Assembly: GCF_029814175.1 (NCBI RefSeq)
Contig: NZ_CP122312.1
Location: forward strand, 930,001 to 994,000
DNA length: 64,000 nucleotides
Source of the DNA: Halospeciosus flavus
Lineage (GTDB): Archaea > Halobacteriota > Halobacteria > Halobacteriales > Halobacteriaceae
Direction: 5' to 3'
Positions 17,683 through 26,988 of the stretch are shown in pieces. Position 1 is the stretch's first letter; each line of letters begins with the position of its first letter. The notes under the pieces were generated by a model. The model saw only the letters and a program-made list of their open reading frames with translations, was not told the origin of the DNA and made no database searches. Made by a program: the position numbers and the translations under genes.

Positions 17683-19275
17683 ATGTCTGGAGACACCGGA
17701 GAGACACCACCGGAAGGGATGGCGGGGGAACCGGGGACCGAGAGCCCCGAGGCGTCGTTCGTCGAGTACGGTATCGAGGACGAACCGCCGCTGGGGGAGT
17801 CGCTCCTCCTCGGCGCCCAACACTACCTGACGATGATCGGGGCCAACATCGCCGTCCCGCTCATCCTCGCGGGGGCGATGGGGATGCCGCCCGACGTGAC
17901 CGCGGAGTTCGTCGGGACGTTCTTCGTCGTCTCGGGCGTCGCGACGCTCGCACAGACCACGCTCGGCAACCGCTACCCCATCGTACAGGGCGCGTCGTTC
18001 TCCATCATGGCGCCCGCGTTGGCCGTCATCGCGGTCATCGGCACCCAGCCGACACCCGAGGGGATGGCCCAGTGGGAGTACATGATTCGCCAACTGCAGG
18101 GTGCGGTCATCGTCGCGGCCGCCGCCGAGATGGTCATCGGCTACTTCGGCCTCGTTGGACGGCTCAAACGCTATCTCTCGCCGGTCGTCATCGCGCCGAC
18201 CATCGCGCTCATCGGCCTCGCGCTGTTCAACGTTCCCCAGATCGTCGCGGCCGACCAGAACTGGTACATCCTCGGGCTGACCGTCTTCCTCATCGTCCTC
18301 TTCTCGCAGTACCTCCCGACCTACAGCCGAGCGTTCCGGCTCTACCCGGTCCTCATCGGCGTCGTCGTCGCGTGGGGCGTCGCCGCCGTCCTGACGTGGA
18401 CCGGCGTCCTCCCGCCGTCGGACCCCGGTGCCGTCGACTTCTCCCTGGTCGGTTCGGCTGGCCTGCTCGCCTTCGACACCGTCGTTCCGATGCCGTTCCA
18501 GTGGGGGATGCCGCTGTTCACGCCGGCCTACACCATCGGGATCTTCGCGGGGTTCGTCGCCTCCGTGTTCGAGAGTTTCGGCGACTACCACGCCGTCGCT
18601 CGCATCGCCGGCGTCGGCGCTCCCTCGCGCAAGCGCATCGACCACGGCATCGGCATGGAGGGACTTATGTCCATCTTCGCCGGCGTCATGGGCACGGGGA
18701 ACGGCTGTACCTCCTACTCCGAGAACATCGGCGCCATCGGTCTCACGGGCGTCGCCTCGCGCTACGTCGTCCAGATCGGTGCCGCCCTGATGCTGGTCGT
18801 CGGCGTCGTCGGCTACTTCGGGGCGCTCGTTGCCTCCATCCCGTCGGCCGTCGTCGGCGGTCTCTTCGTCGCCATGTTCGGGCAGATCGCTGCGGTCGGC
18901 CTCGCGAACCTGAAATACGTCGACCTCGACTCCTCGCGGAACATCTTCGTCCTCGGCTTCTCGCTGTTCGTCGGGTTGGCGGTGCCGCGATACATGAGTA
19001 ACGTCGCCGCCGCCGCACCGAAGGGCGTGGCACCGGCCGCCTACTTCCAGCAGGGTCTCGCCCAGGTACCGGTGTTCGGCCCGGTCCTCGGCACGGACGT
19101 CGTCGCGCAGACCATCTACGTCGTCGGCGGCGTCGGCATGGCCGTCGGCGCGCTCGCCGCGTTCGTCCTCGACAACACGATTCCGGGGACCGACGAGGAG
19201 CGCGGTCTCACGCAGTGGGGCGAACTCGCCGAAGAAGAGGGGGAGTTCGAGACACCCCTCGAACGCTTCGAGTAG
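17683..19275 (+). CDS. Nucleobase:cation symporter, NCS2 family (xanthine/uracil permease)
   Basis: A 530-residue, 14-TM permease importing purines or pyrimidines with protons or sodium. The conserved cores are GAQHYLTMIGANIAVPLIL (TM1, with the QH pair), QTTLGNRYPIVQGASF (TM3, half-helix), and FAGVMGTGNGCTSYSENIGAIGLTGVASRYV (TM10), where the family's NxG-x-T-x-x-S-EN signature sits. The last 60 residues are an acidic cytoplasmic tail. An A/T-rich TCTTTATGC, about 45 bases before the ATG, may be the promoter. Substrate (xanthine, uracil, others) cannot be separated from sequence alone. Confidence 0.92.
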   Translation: MSGDTGETPPEGMAGEPGTESPEASFVEYGIEDEPPLGESLLLGAQHYLTMIGANIAVPLILAGAMGMPPDVTAEFVGTFFVVSGVATLAQTTLGNRYPIVQGASFSIMAPALAVIAVIGTQPTPEGMAQWEYMIRQLQGAVIVAAAAEMVIGYFGLVGRLKRYLSPVVIAPTIALIGLALFNVPQIVAADQNWYILGLTVFLIVLFSQYLPTYSRAFRLYPVLIGVVVAWGVAAVLTWTGVLPPSDPGAVDFSLVGSAGLLAFDTVVPMPFQWGMPLFTPAYTIGIFAGFVASVFESFGDYHAVARIAGVGAPSRKRIDHGIGMEGLMSIFAGVMGTGNGCTSYSENIGAIGLTGVASRYVVQIGAALMLVVGVVGYFGALVASIPSAVVGGLFVAMFGQIAAVGLANLKYVDLDSSRNIFVLGFSLFVGLAVPRYMSNVAAAAPKGVAPAAYFQQGLAQVPVFGPVLGTDVVAQTIYVVGGVGMAVGALAAFVLDNTIPGTDEERGLTQWGELAEEEGEFETPLERFE

Positions 19276-20178
19276 TTAGACGAAGAGTAGCGGCGCCATC
19301 ACGGCGACGCCAGCGAGGACGCCGGCGAGAAGTTCGAACTTCCCGCCGTTCGGCAGGTGTTTTCCTTCTTCGAGGGCTTCCGGGACGAACTCGGTCAGGA
19401 CAAGGTAGATCATCGCCCCAGCCGCGAAGCCGAACCCGAAGGGGAGGAACTGCTGTGCCCAACGGACGAAGACGAACGCGATGACCGCGCCGATTGGCTG
19501 GGGGAGCGAAGAGAAGATAGCCGCGCCGACCATCCGCCACTTGCTCATCCCGAGGTTCTTCAGCGGGATGGAGATGGCCAACCCTTCGGGGATGTTGTGG
19601 ACGGAGATGGAGACAGTCATCATCACCGCCAGGACCGGCACCACGAAGCCGAGGACGGCGACGCCGCCCTCCAGGCCCATCTCGGCGAAGGAGACGCCGA
19701 CGGCCACGCCCTCGGGGAACGAGTGGACCGTGAGGACGCCGAGGATGAGGACGAGTTTCTTCAGGTCTCCCTCAGCGATGGCCTCGGCGGGGACGTGTTC
19801 GTGCTCGTGGCCGTGTTTGTGGTCGCCGCCGTCAGTGTGTGTCTCCGCGTGGTCGTGGCTCTGCTCGTCGGGGACGTGGTCGTGCCCACCGACGTCGACC
19901 CGGTCGAGCACCCGGTCGGAGACGACGACCAGGACGACACCGACGACGACGCCGACGCCGAGGAGGATTGGGAGACCCGTGCTCTCGGCCAGTCCCTCGT
20001 TCAGGAGGCCGAAGAAGGAGGCGGCGAGCATGATGCCCGACGCCAATCCCCAGAGTGCGACCGTCCACCGCTCGGAGACGTCGTCGACGACGAAGAAGGG
20101 GATCGCGCCGAGTCCCGTCGCGAGGCAGGTGAGGAGCCCAGCGACGAAGACGAAGCCGAGTTCCGCGAGAAAGCTCAT
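19276..20178 (-). CDS. ZIP-family divalent metal transporter
   Basis: A 300-residue, eight-TM carrier that moves Zn2+ or other divalent metals across the membrane. Between TM3 and TM4 is a histidine-rich loop (HDHVPDEQSHDHAE and KHGHEHEHVP), a classic ZIP metal-binding loop. TM4 contains HSFPEGVAVGVSFAEMG and TM5 contains SISVHNIPEGLAISIPL, the two HxxxE-type metal motifs. The frame is open to 20,910, but that upstream part opposes the acetyl-CoA synthetase and has no ZIP features, so the start at 20178 is chosen. It begins one base past the stop of the permease, convergent. Confidence 0.93.
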   Translation of the reverse strand: MSFLAELGFVFVAGLLTCLATGLGAIPFFVVDDVSERWTVALWGLASGIMLAASFFGLLNEGLAESTGLPILLGVGVVVGVVLVVVSDRVLDRVDVGGHDHVPDEQSHDHAETHTDGGDHKHGHEHEHVPAEAIAEGDLKKLVLILGVLTVHSFPEGVAVGVSFAEMGLEGGVAVLGFVVPVLAVMMTVSISVHNIPEGLAISIPLKNLGMSKWRMVGAAIFSSLPQPIGAVIAFVFVRWAQQFLPFGFGFAAGAMIYLVLTEFVPEALEEGKHLPNGGKFELLAGVLAGVAVMAPLLFV

Positions 20179-20293
20179 ACGTGTCTGTTCTGCGTATGGC
20201 TGCATGAAGCCTTTGCCGAACGCGGACGTGTCGGTACCGGCGTGTGAGACACGCCCCACGCCTTTTTCCCGGTGCCGGCCGTCGCTTCCGACG

Positions 20294-22393
20294 ATGACGC
20301 AAGGCATCCGGGGGCTGTTCGCCCCCGAGCGGATCGCGGTCGTCGGCGCGACGGAACGCGAGGGATCCGTCGGCCGGGCCATCTGGCAAAATCTCGACGG
20401 GTTCGACGGCGAGGTGGTCCCGGTCAACCCGAGACGCGAGACGGTGTTCGGCGAATCGTGTTTCCCCACCCTCGCCGACGTCCCCCACGATATCGACCTC
20501 GTGGTGGTCGTCGTCCCGCCCGAGTCGGCCGTCGACGTGGTCCGCGAGGCCGGCGAACGCGGCGTCGAGAACGCGGTGGTCGTCACCGCCGGGTTCGGCG
20601 AGGCCGGGAGCGAAGGCGCCGCCCGCGAGCGCGACCTCCAGCAGGTCGCCGAGGAGTACGGCGTCAACCTCGTCGGGCCGAACAGTCTCGGTATCCTGAG
20701 TACGCCCCGAAATCTGAACGCCACGTTCGGGCCGGGCGGTGCGCTCCCGGGGACGCTCTCGTTCATGAGCCAGTCCGGGGCGTTCATCACCGCCGTCCTT
20801 GACTGGGCGAACGACCAGGGGATCGGCTTCAAAGACGTCGTCTCGCTCGGTAACAAGGCCGTGATGGACGAGACGGACTTCGTCGACTTCTGGGGCGAGG
20901 ACGACCACACCGGGGTCGTCCTCGGCTACCTCGAAGGCATCGAGGACGGCCGCGAGTTCATCGAGACGGCCCGCGAGACCACCCGTGAGACGCCCATCGT
21001 CCTCGTGAAGTCCGGGCGCACCGAGGCCGGCGCACAGGCCGCCTCCTCGCACACGGGTACGCTCGCTGGCTCCGAGGAGGCGTACGAGGCCGGACTCGAC
21101 CAGGCGGGCGTCCTCCGCGCGGAGAACGTTCAAGAGTTGTTCGACTTCGCGCGTGTCCTCGACGGCCAACCCCTCCCGGACGGCGACTCGGTGGCCGTCG
21201 TGACCAACGCGGGCGGCCCGGGCGTGATGGCGACCGACGCCGTCGGGGACTCCCGACTCTCGATGGCGTCGTTCGGCGACGAGACCATCGACGCGCTTCG
21301 CGAGTCGCTGCCGGGCGGCGCAAACGTCTACAATCCCGTCGACACCATCGGCGACGCCGATGTCGAGCGTTTCCGGACCGCGGTCGACGCCGCCCTCGCC
21401 GACGAGAACGTCGACGCCGCCGTCGTCATCTCCGCTCCCACAGCCGTCCTCGACTACGCCGAACTCGCCGAGGCCGTCGTCGCTTGCCAGCGCGAGCACG
21501 GCAAGCCTATGGTCGCCTGTCTGATGGGCGGCGAGCGCGCCACTGACGCGGGTCGCGTCCTCCGCGAGGGCGGCGTCCCCAACTACTTCGACCCGGCGCG
21601 GGCCGTCCGGAGCCTCGACGCGCTCGCCCGCCAGCGTGAGATCACCGAGCGGGAGTACGGCACGCCGCCGAATTTCGACGTGGACCGCGAGCGCGCCCGC
21701 GACGTGCTCGAACAGGTCCAGGAGCGCGGCGAGAACCGACTCGGCGTGGAGGCGATGGACCTCCTCGACGCCTACGGCATCCCCACGCCGAAGAGCGAGA
21801 TCGTCGATACGCCCGAAGACGCCGTCAACGCCGCTCAGGACATCGAGGGCGACGTCGTGATGAAGATCGTCAGCCCGGACATTCTCCACAAATCCGACAT
21901 CGGCGGCGTGAAGGTGGGCGTCTCGCCCGAGGAGGTGTACGACGCCTTCGAGGACCTCGTCACCCGTGCGCGCAACTACCAACCGGACGCGACCATCCTC
22001 GGCGTCCAGGTTCAGGAGCAGGTCGACCTCGACGCGGGGACCGAGACCATCCTCGGGGTGAACCGCGACCCGCAGTTCGGCCCGCTGTTGATGTTCGGTC
22101 TCGGTGGCATCTTCGTGGAGGTGATGGAGGACACCACTTTCCGCGTCGCACCCGTCACCGACCGCGAGGCCACGGAGATGCTCGACGAGATCCAGGCCGC
22201 GCCGCTCCTCCGCGGTGCACGCGGCCGCCCGTCCGCCGACCGCGAGAGCGTCGCCGAGACCATCCAGCGCCTCTCGCAACTCGTGACCGACTTCCCGGCC
22301 ATCCTCGAACTCGACGTGAATCCGCTCGTGGCCACGCCTGACGGCGTCCAGGCCATCGACGTCCGACTCACGGTCGACCCCGACGAACTATGA
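20294..22393 (+). CDS. acd: Acetate--CoA ligase (ADP-forming), fused alpha-beta subunits
   Basis: A 699-residue enzyme that makes ATP from acetyl-CoA (and other acyl-CoAs) plus ADP and phosphate, used by haloarchaea to excrete acetate. The alpha half (residues 1-470) has the CoA-binding Rossmann domain RIAVVGATEREGSVG, the NLVGPNSLGIL motif, and the phosphorylated histidine in SSHTGTLAGSEEAYEAG. The beta half (about 480-699) is an ATP-grasp domain with IPTPKSE, GDVVMKIVSPDILHKSDIGGVKVG, and ELDVNPLV. Alpha and beta fused in one chain is the haloarchaeal arrangement. Followed by an overlapping (ATGA) gene, so the two are co-translated. Confidence 0.93.
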   Translation: MTQGIRGLFAPERIAVVGATEREGSVGRAIWQNLDGFDGEVVPVNPRRETVFGESCFPTLADVPHDIDLVVVVVPPESAVDVVREAGERGVENAVVVTAGFGEAGSEGAARERDLQQVAEEYGVNLVGPNSLGILSTPRNLNATFGPGGALPGTLSFMSQSGAFITAVLDWANDQGIGFKDVVSLGNKAVMDETDFVDFWGEDDHTGVVLGYLEGIEDGREFIETARETTRETPIVLVKSGRTEAGAQAASSHTGTLAGSEEAYEAGLDQAGVLRAENVQELFDFARVLDGQPLPDGDSVAVVTNAGGPGVMATDAVGDSRLSMASFGDETIDALRESLPGGANVYNPVDTIGDADVERFRTAVDAALADENVDAAVVISAPTAVLDYAELAEAVVACQREHGKPMVACLMGGERATDAGRVLREGGVPNYFDPARAVRSLDALARQREITEREYGTPPNFDVDRERARDVLEQVQERGENRLGVEAMDLLDAYGIPTPKSEIVDTPEDAVNAAQDIEGDVVMKIVSPDILHKSDIGGVKVGVSPEEVYDAFEDLVTRARNYQPDATILGVQVQEQVDLDAGTETILGVNRDPQFGPLLMFGLGGIFVEVMEDTTFRVAPVTDREATEMLDEIQAAPLLRGARGRPSADRESVAETIQRLSQLVTDFPAILELDVNPLVATPDGVQAIDVRLTVDPDEL

Positions 22394-23442
22394 CGACTAG
22401 ACTTATCGCCTCGACCGAAGAGAGCACCGGCAAGACGGCGGTTTCGCTCGCGCTCGCGACCATCGCGGCCGACCGCGGCGACACCGTCGGCTACATGAAA
22501 CCGAAGGGCACCCGCCTCCAGAGCAACGTGGGCAAGACTCTCGACACCGACCCGCTGTTGGCTCGTGACGTCCTCGGACTCGATGCCGAGACACACGAAC
22601 TCGAACCCATCGTCTACTCCCCGACGTTCGTCGACGGCGTCGTTCGCGGGCGAGAGAACGCCGCCGACCTGCGCGAGCGGGTTCGCGAGGCGTTCGAAGC
22701 CATCAGCGAGGACACGTCATTCGTCGCCGTCGAGGGGGCCGACACCATCTCGACCGGGGCGGCCGTCGACCTCACCGACCCCGAGGTGGCCGACCTGCTC
22801 GACGCGAGCGTCGTCCTCGTCTCCCGGTTCGACGAGTCACGCGACGTCGACGCGGTCCTCGACGCCGCCGACCGGTTCGGTGAGCGCCTCGACGGCATCG
22901 TCTTCAACGCCGTCCCCGACGCCCAGTACGACCGTGTCGACGGCGAGGTAGCGTCCTTCCTGGAGTCGAAGGGCGTGCCCGTCCTCGGGAGCATCCCCCG
23001 CGTCCAGGACCTCGCGGGCGTGTCCGTCGCCGACCTCGCCGACGAACTCGGAGCACGTATGCTCACCGACGCCGACACGTCGGCCTACGTCGAGCGGTTC
23101 GTCGTCGGAGCCATGAGCGGCGAGGCCGCGCTCAGCCACTTCCGCCGGACGAAGGACGCCGCCGTCGTCACCGGCGGCGACCGCACCGACGTCCAGACCG
23201 CGGCCCTCGACGCCCCGGGCGTGAACTGTCTGGTCCTGACCGGCGGCCACGAACCACCGGGCGCGGTCCTCGGAAAGGCTGAAGAACGTGGCGTCCCGGT
23301 TCTCGTCGTCACGACGGACACCCTCACGACGATCGAACGCGGCGAGGAGCTCGTCCGTGGTGGGCGCGTCCGCGACGCCGAGACAGTCAAGACGATGCGC
23401 GACCTCCTCGAACGACACACCGACCTCGACGCGCTACTCTGA
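22390..23442 (+). CDS. Phosphotransacetylase N-terminal-like protein (BioD-like domain plus DRTGG domain)
   Basis: The protein has 350 residues. Its first half is a P-loop NTPase resembling dethiobiotin synthetase (LIASTEESTGKTAVSLALA: Walker A GKT), with VAVEGADTISTGAAVDL in the position of Walker B. Its second half, from about residue 215, is a DRTGG regulatory domain (AAVVTGGDRTDVQTAAL). This is the N-terminal regulatory architecture of long Pta enzymes but without the catalytic transacetylase domain. The start overlaps the acd stop by four bases (ATGA), so it is translationally coupled to acd; a regulatory role in acetyl-CoA/acetate conversion is an inference from that context. Confidence 0.85.
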   Translation: MTTRLIASTEESTGKTAVSLALATIAADRGDTVGYMKPKGTRLQSNVGKTLDTDPLLARDVLGLDAETHELEPIVYSPTFVDGVVRGRENAADLRERVREAFEAISEDTSFVAVEGADTISTGAAVDLTDPEVADLLDASVVLVSRFDESRDVDAVLDAADRFGERLDGIVFNAVPDAQYDRVDGEVASFLESKGVPVLGSIPRVQDLAGVSVADLADELGARMLTDADTSAYVERFVVGAMSGEAALSHFRRTKDAAVVTGGDRTDVQTAALDAPGVNCLVLTGGHEPPGAVLGKAEERGVPVLVVTTDTLTTIERGEELVRGGRVRDAETVKTMRDLLERHTDLDALL

Positions 23443-24519
23443 GGGATCGGTCCCGCCGAGTTCCGCCTCGGTGGGGTCGCCCGGTTGCTCGACCGGATCG
23501 CCGAACTCGCCCGTTATCTCCTCGAAGGTGTCCGTCGGGGTGACGAGCCCGACCACCTCCCCGTCGTCGACGACGAAGGCGAGTTCCTGCTGGCGCGCCT
23601 GGAAGGCGTCGATGACGCTCGCCACCGCGGCGTCGCCGCCGACCGTCATCGGTTCAAAGGCGACGTCTTCGAGACTCTTCTCGCCCGATCGGAGGGCGTC
23701 GATCTCACGGAGGACGACCGGCGTGTAGACGATTCCCCGGAAGTCTTCGAGGTCGTCGCCGACGAGCGGGAAGCGGACGTGGGGGTGTTCGGCCATCGTC
23801 GCGAGGTTCTCCTCGAACGGAGCGTGTGCCGAGAGCGTGACGATGTCCTCGGGAGGGATGGCGATTTCTCGGACCGGTTCGGTCCCGATTTCGAGTGCAC
23901 CGAGGACTTCCTCTTGGCGCTCCTCGGGGAGGACGTCGCTCGAGAGGATGGCACCGATCTCCCGGCGGAGTTCGGCCCGCGAAGAGACAGCCTCCCCGTC
24001 GCCTTCTTCGGTCCACGCGCGAGTCATCTCGACGCCGGCCGCCGCGAGGACCGACTTCGCGAGCCAGTCGGCCGCGCGGATGAACGGGTACATCGCCCTC
24101 GTCCACCAGTAGAGTCCGCCGGCGCAGTAGCGTGCGACCGTGATCGTCCGCTCGACGCCGAGGTAGGTCGGAATCTGCTCGCCGACGACGATGTGGAAGA
24201 AGTTGATGACGACGAGCGCAAGAATTGCGGAGAGCGCGTGCGAGAGGAGACCGCCGACGCCGAAGAGGGACGCGACGGCGGGTTCGGCGACAACACCGAG
24301 TGAGATGCTGGCGACGGTGATGCCGACCTGACACCCCGAGAGGTAGACCTCCAGTTCCTCGGTCATCTCCCACGCGCGGTGGAGGTCACCCTCGTCGAAC
24401 TCGGACTCGGGGAACTGTCGGACGCGGGTGAGGGCGAACTCCGTCACGACGAAGAAGCCGTTCATCCCCAACAACAGGACCCCACCGACCAGTCGCACCA
24501 CCAACTCGACCGTATTCAT
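23434..24519 (-). CDS. CNNM/HlyC-CorC-type membrane protein (DUF21 + CBS pair)
   Basis: A 361-residue protein. N-terminal DUF21 transmembrane domain (four hydrophobic segments, including LGMNGFFVVTEFALTRVR and LSGCQVGITVASISLGVVAEPAVASLF), then paired CBS domains from about residue 205 (REIAIPPEDIVTLSAHAPFEENLATM and MTVGGDAAVASVIDAFQAR...LAFVVDDGEVVGLVTPTDTFEEITGE). The C-terminal transporter-associated CorC_HlyC domain usual in bacterial homologues is missing, so it is a short form. CNNM-type proteins regulate or transport Mg2+/Co2+, and CBS pairs sense adenine nucleotides; the substrate here is inferred from the family. It overlaps the 3' end of the previous gene by 9 bases, convergent. 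Confidence 0.88.
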   Translation of the reverse strand: MNTVELVVRLVGGVLLLGMNGFFVVTEFALTRVRQFPESEFDEGDLHRAWEMTEELEVYLSGCQVGITVASISLGVVAEPAVASLFGVGGLLSHALSAILALVVINFFHIVVGEQIPTYLGVERTITVARYCAGGLYWWTRAMYPFIRAADWLAKSVLAAAGVEMTRAWTEEGDGEAVSSRAELRREIGAILSSDVLPEERQEEVLGALEIGTEPVREIAIPPEDIVTLSAHAPFEENLATMAEHPHVRFPLVGDDLEDFRGIVYTPVVLREIDALRSGEKSLEDVAFEPMTVGGDAAVASVIDAFQARQQELAFVVDDGEVVGLVTPTDTFEEITGEFGDPVEQPGDPTEAELGGTDPSE

Positions 24520-24645
24520 CGTACGCCTCTGGGAGACGCGGTCTGTTAAACGGACGGGCCAGACCGACGCGAGGAGGCGCGTGGTCGACCGGTCGTCGGC
24601 CCGCGGCCACCACCCTTTATCTGCGACCCACCGGAAGGCGGGTGT

Positions 24646-25560
24646 ATGTCGTGGTACGCCGTCGACGCCCTCGAAGGTGCGTTCGACGAGTCGAAGTCGT
24701 TGCTCCAGCCGTTCGAGGCGGGGGTGTGGCTCCGACTCGCCGTCGTCGTCCTGTTCACCGGCGGCTCCTCGGTGGGGCGGAGTCCGACGATGGTCGTCGA
24801 CAACGTCCCGCTCGGTGCGCTCGACCCGTCTATCGTCCCGCTCCGACTCGGCGTCCTCCTCGCGCTCGGGACGGCGTTCGTCGTCCTGTTCGGCGTGGTC
24901 GGCGCCGTCTTCGAGTTCGTCTTCGTCGACGGACTCCGGATGGGCGAGGTTCGATTGGCCGCCCCGTTCGGTCGCTCCCTCGGGGCGGGCGTCCGACTGT
25001 TCGGCTTCCGACTCTGTCTTGGGTTAGCTGTCGCGCTCCCACTGGCGGCCGTCGCGGGCGTCGCGCTCACGACGCTCCAGCAGCGCGCACTCGTCCCGCT
25101 GTTCTGGCTCGTCTTCCTCCTCCCGGTCCTCGGCCTCCTCCTGCTCGCGGCGCTCGTCGTGAGCGCGTTCACGACCGGTTTCGTCGTCCCGCTGATGGCT
25201 GACCGCGATATCGGTGTCCTCGACGGCTGGCGGACGTTCTGGCCCGCACTCACCGACCAGTGGCGCGAGTTCGCCGTCTACGCGCTCGTTCGACTCGCAC
25301 TCTCCGTCGTCGCCGCACTCGCTGCGAGCATCGTCGCCGGCGCGTTCCTCGCGCCTATCGCGCTCCTCGCCGGCGTGAGCCTGTTCGGGCCGGGCGTCGG
25401 CACTGCCGGTCTCGTCGTGGCGCTCGCCATCGGCGTCGTCCTCGCACTCGTCGTTCTAATCGCAGTCCGCGTCCCCATCGGGGTCTACATGCGCTACCAC
25501 TCGCTGCTTGTCCTCGACGCCGCACCCGTCGACTTCGACCTAGAGAAACGCGTCAGCTAA
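24646..25560 (+). CDS. Haloarchaeal membrane protein (DUF7544-like)
   Basis: A 304-residue integral membrane protein with six or so hydrophobic segments and a short soluble N-terminus (MSWYAVDALEGAFDESKSLLQPFE). The repeating AFVVLFGVVGAVFEFVFVDGLR and MADRDIGVLDGWRTFWPALTDQWREF segments resemble a family I know from haloarchaea as a DUF of about 300 residues with no assigned role. It is the last chromosomal gene before the viral junction, 151 bases from the attL-type fragment. Confidence 0.6.
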   Translation: MSWYAVDALEGAFDESKSLLQPFEAGVWLRLAVVVLFTGGSSVGRSPTMVVDNVPLGALDPSIVPLRLGVLLALGTAFVVLFGVVGAVFEFVFVDGLRMGEVRLAAPFGRSLGAGVRLFGFRLCLGLAVALPLAAVAGVALTTLQQRALVPLFWLVFLLPVLGLLLLAALVVSAFTTGFVVPLMADRDIGVLDGWRTFWPALTDQWREFAVYALVRLALSVVAALAASIVAGAFLAPIALLAGVSLFGPGVGTAGLVVALAIGVVLALVVLIAVRVPIGVYMRYHSLLVLDAAPVDFDLEKRVS

Positions 25561-25711
25561 CTCGTTTTCCCCTCGCCAGCGTTCGCGTCACGTCAGGAAT
25601 CCACGACTAAAGCGTGAGTTTCCTCCTTGAACTCGTATAATGCTGTCGCTGAGAAGTTTAGTTGAGGTAAGCGGAAGGGAGCAAGAGCTTCCGATTTACT
25701 TTTATACAGAA
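25561..25711. other. Intergenic stretch between chromosome and provirus
   Basis: About 150 bases without a gene. It contains one clear hairpin, GGAAG/CTTCC at about 25,671-25,690, followed by a T-rich run (TTTACTTTTATAC), which can act as a terminator for the membrane-protein gene. Confidence 0.5.
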
Positions 25712-25736
25712 TGGGGCCGGAGGGATTTGAACCCCC
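25712..25736 (-). repeat. Probable attL: 3' end of a tRNA gene (T arm + acceptor strand)
   Basis: On the minus strand this reads as GGGGG, the T loop TTCAAAT, CCCTC, then CGGCCCC and the discriminator A, which is the 3' quarter of a tRNA. The T stem has one G-U pair. The matching 5' acceptor strand GGGGCCG is not found in the next 180 bases to the right, so the tRNA is incomplete. A tyrosine integrase starts 180 bases away and virus genes follow, which is the layout of a left attachment site: the intact tRNA should be at the right end, outside this window. Confidence 0.65.
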
Positions 25737-25918
25737 GCCGCTCGCGGCCTAACGAGGCCGCTCGCGGGTTCAACCTCCCTCAACCCTGACGGGTTTCGGT
25801 CGGCCCTCCGTCCCCACACCAACGTCCTTCGGACGCTGGTGTTGGGCCGTCGAGACTGATATCACCTATCGGCCTCGGACGACCCAGCCAGCGGACGGGT
25901 GAACGGAGACACCGAACA
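25737..25918. other. Gene-free stretch between attL and the integrase
   Basis: A 182-base region rich in short inverted and direct repeats. GCGGCC and GGCCGC flank a six-base loop (about 25,747-25,764) and CCGCTCGCGG occurs twice within 30 bases. A segment with a second TTCAACC T-loop-like sequence (about 25,771) is present. It can hold integrase arm-binding sites or the integrase promoter; no clear TATA box is seen. Confidence 0.4.
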
Positions 25919-26956
25919 ATGAAACCCATCTCCGAACGCGACCCGTCAGAAGAACTGTCACCCAGAGCCGCACGGCGTCAGTTTTTGAACGTCAAACAGA
26001 AGAACGTTAAGCCGTCCTCCTACCGGGCCTACAAGTACCCCACCAAACACCTCGTCCAATTCTGCGAGAACCAAGGCATCGAAGCGGTCGGTGAAATCAA
26101 CTCCTACGTGATGGAGACGTGGGTGCAGAAGCGGGAGTCCGAGGATATCTCCCCGGCAACGGCCCACCAGTCCGTCAAACTCGCCCGTGTGTTCATCAAA
26201 TGGTGCGAGAACGCCGGTCTCATCGAGCCGGGTGTCTACGACCGAACCCGCGTCCCGAACGTGGACGAGTCCGATATGGTCAGTTACGAGACCGTCCCGG
26301 CTCACCGGGCTAACCAAATCCTCGACTACCTCTCCACCTACGAATACGGCACCCGACAGCACGTTCTGTTCCGGCTGATGTGGGACACCGCCTGCCGGGC
26401 CTCCGGGGCTGTCAGCCTCGACCTCGAAGACCTCCACCGGGACGAAGAGGGAGACCCCGCGCTCGACTTCGTAGACCGGAAGGAGAAGGGGACTTCCCTG
26501 AAAAACAAGGAGAAGAGCGAGCGGCGAATCCAACTGACGGAGTCGCTGTACGACCTGCTCCACGAGTATATCAATCTGCGTCGCCACGACGTGACTGACG
26601 AATACGGCAGGAAGCCGCTCTTCACAACGGAACACGGTCGGCTCACCCGCCAGCGGGCCTACAAGAACGCGGTCGCCTACACGCGGCCCTGCGTCTACAC
26701 CGGGGAGTGTCCCGCTGGGAAGGATATCGAGACCTGCGAGTTCACGAAGAAGAAGCGGGCTATGTCCTGCCCGGAGAATACGTCGCTCCACCCTATCCGG
26801 CGTGGTTCTATCACCCACCACATCAACAAGGGCATCCCGAAGGAGATTATATCAGAGCGCGTAGATGTATCTGTTGAGGTATTGGAAAAGCACTACGACG
26901 CCCGGACGAAGGAGGACGCGCTGAAAAGGAGGAAAGAATACCGAGACCTGCTGTAA
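25919..26956 (+). CDS. int: Tyrosine recombinase (integrase)
   Basis: The protein has 345 residues. The first ~110 form a SAM-like DNA-binding core-binding domain (KNVKPSSYRAYKYPTKHLVQFCENQGIE). The catalytic domain shows the first active-site arginine in LMWDTACRASGAVSLDLEDL, the HxxR box in SLHPIRRGSITHHINKG, and the tyrosine nucleophile in LEKHYDARTK. The enzyme would recombine the viral attachment site with the tRNA-derived attB next to it. It is the first gene after the left junction, pointing inward. The next gene is 64 bases downstream. Confidence 0.92.
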   Translation: MKPISERDPSEELSPRAARRQFLNVKQKNVKPSSYRAYKYPTKHLVQFCENQGIEAVGEINSYVMETWVQKRESEDISPATAHQSVKLARVFIKWCENAGLIEPGVYDRTRVPNVDESDMVSYETVPAHRANQILDYLSTYEYGTRQHVLFRLMWDTACRASGAVSLDLEDLHRDEEGDPALDFVDRKEKGTSLKNKEKSERRIQLTESLYDLLHEYINLRRHDVTDEYGRKPLFTTEHGRLTRQRAYKNAVAYTRPCVYTGECPAGKDIETCEFTKKKRAMSCPENTSLHPIRRGSITHHINKGIPKEIISERVDVSVEVLEKHYDARTKEDALKRRKEYRDLL

Positions 26957-26988
26957 TCCAGAAGGCCCCTTCCATAACCTATCTGAAA

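Noticed and set aside
25712-25830. Complete tRNA with an intron
   Set aside because: The only near match to the 5' acceptor strand is AGGGCCG near 25,807 with a first-pair mismatch, and no D arm or anticodon arm fits between. A fragment is likelier, as stated.
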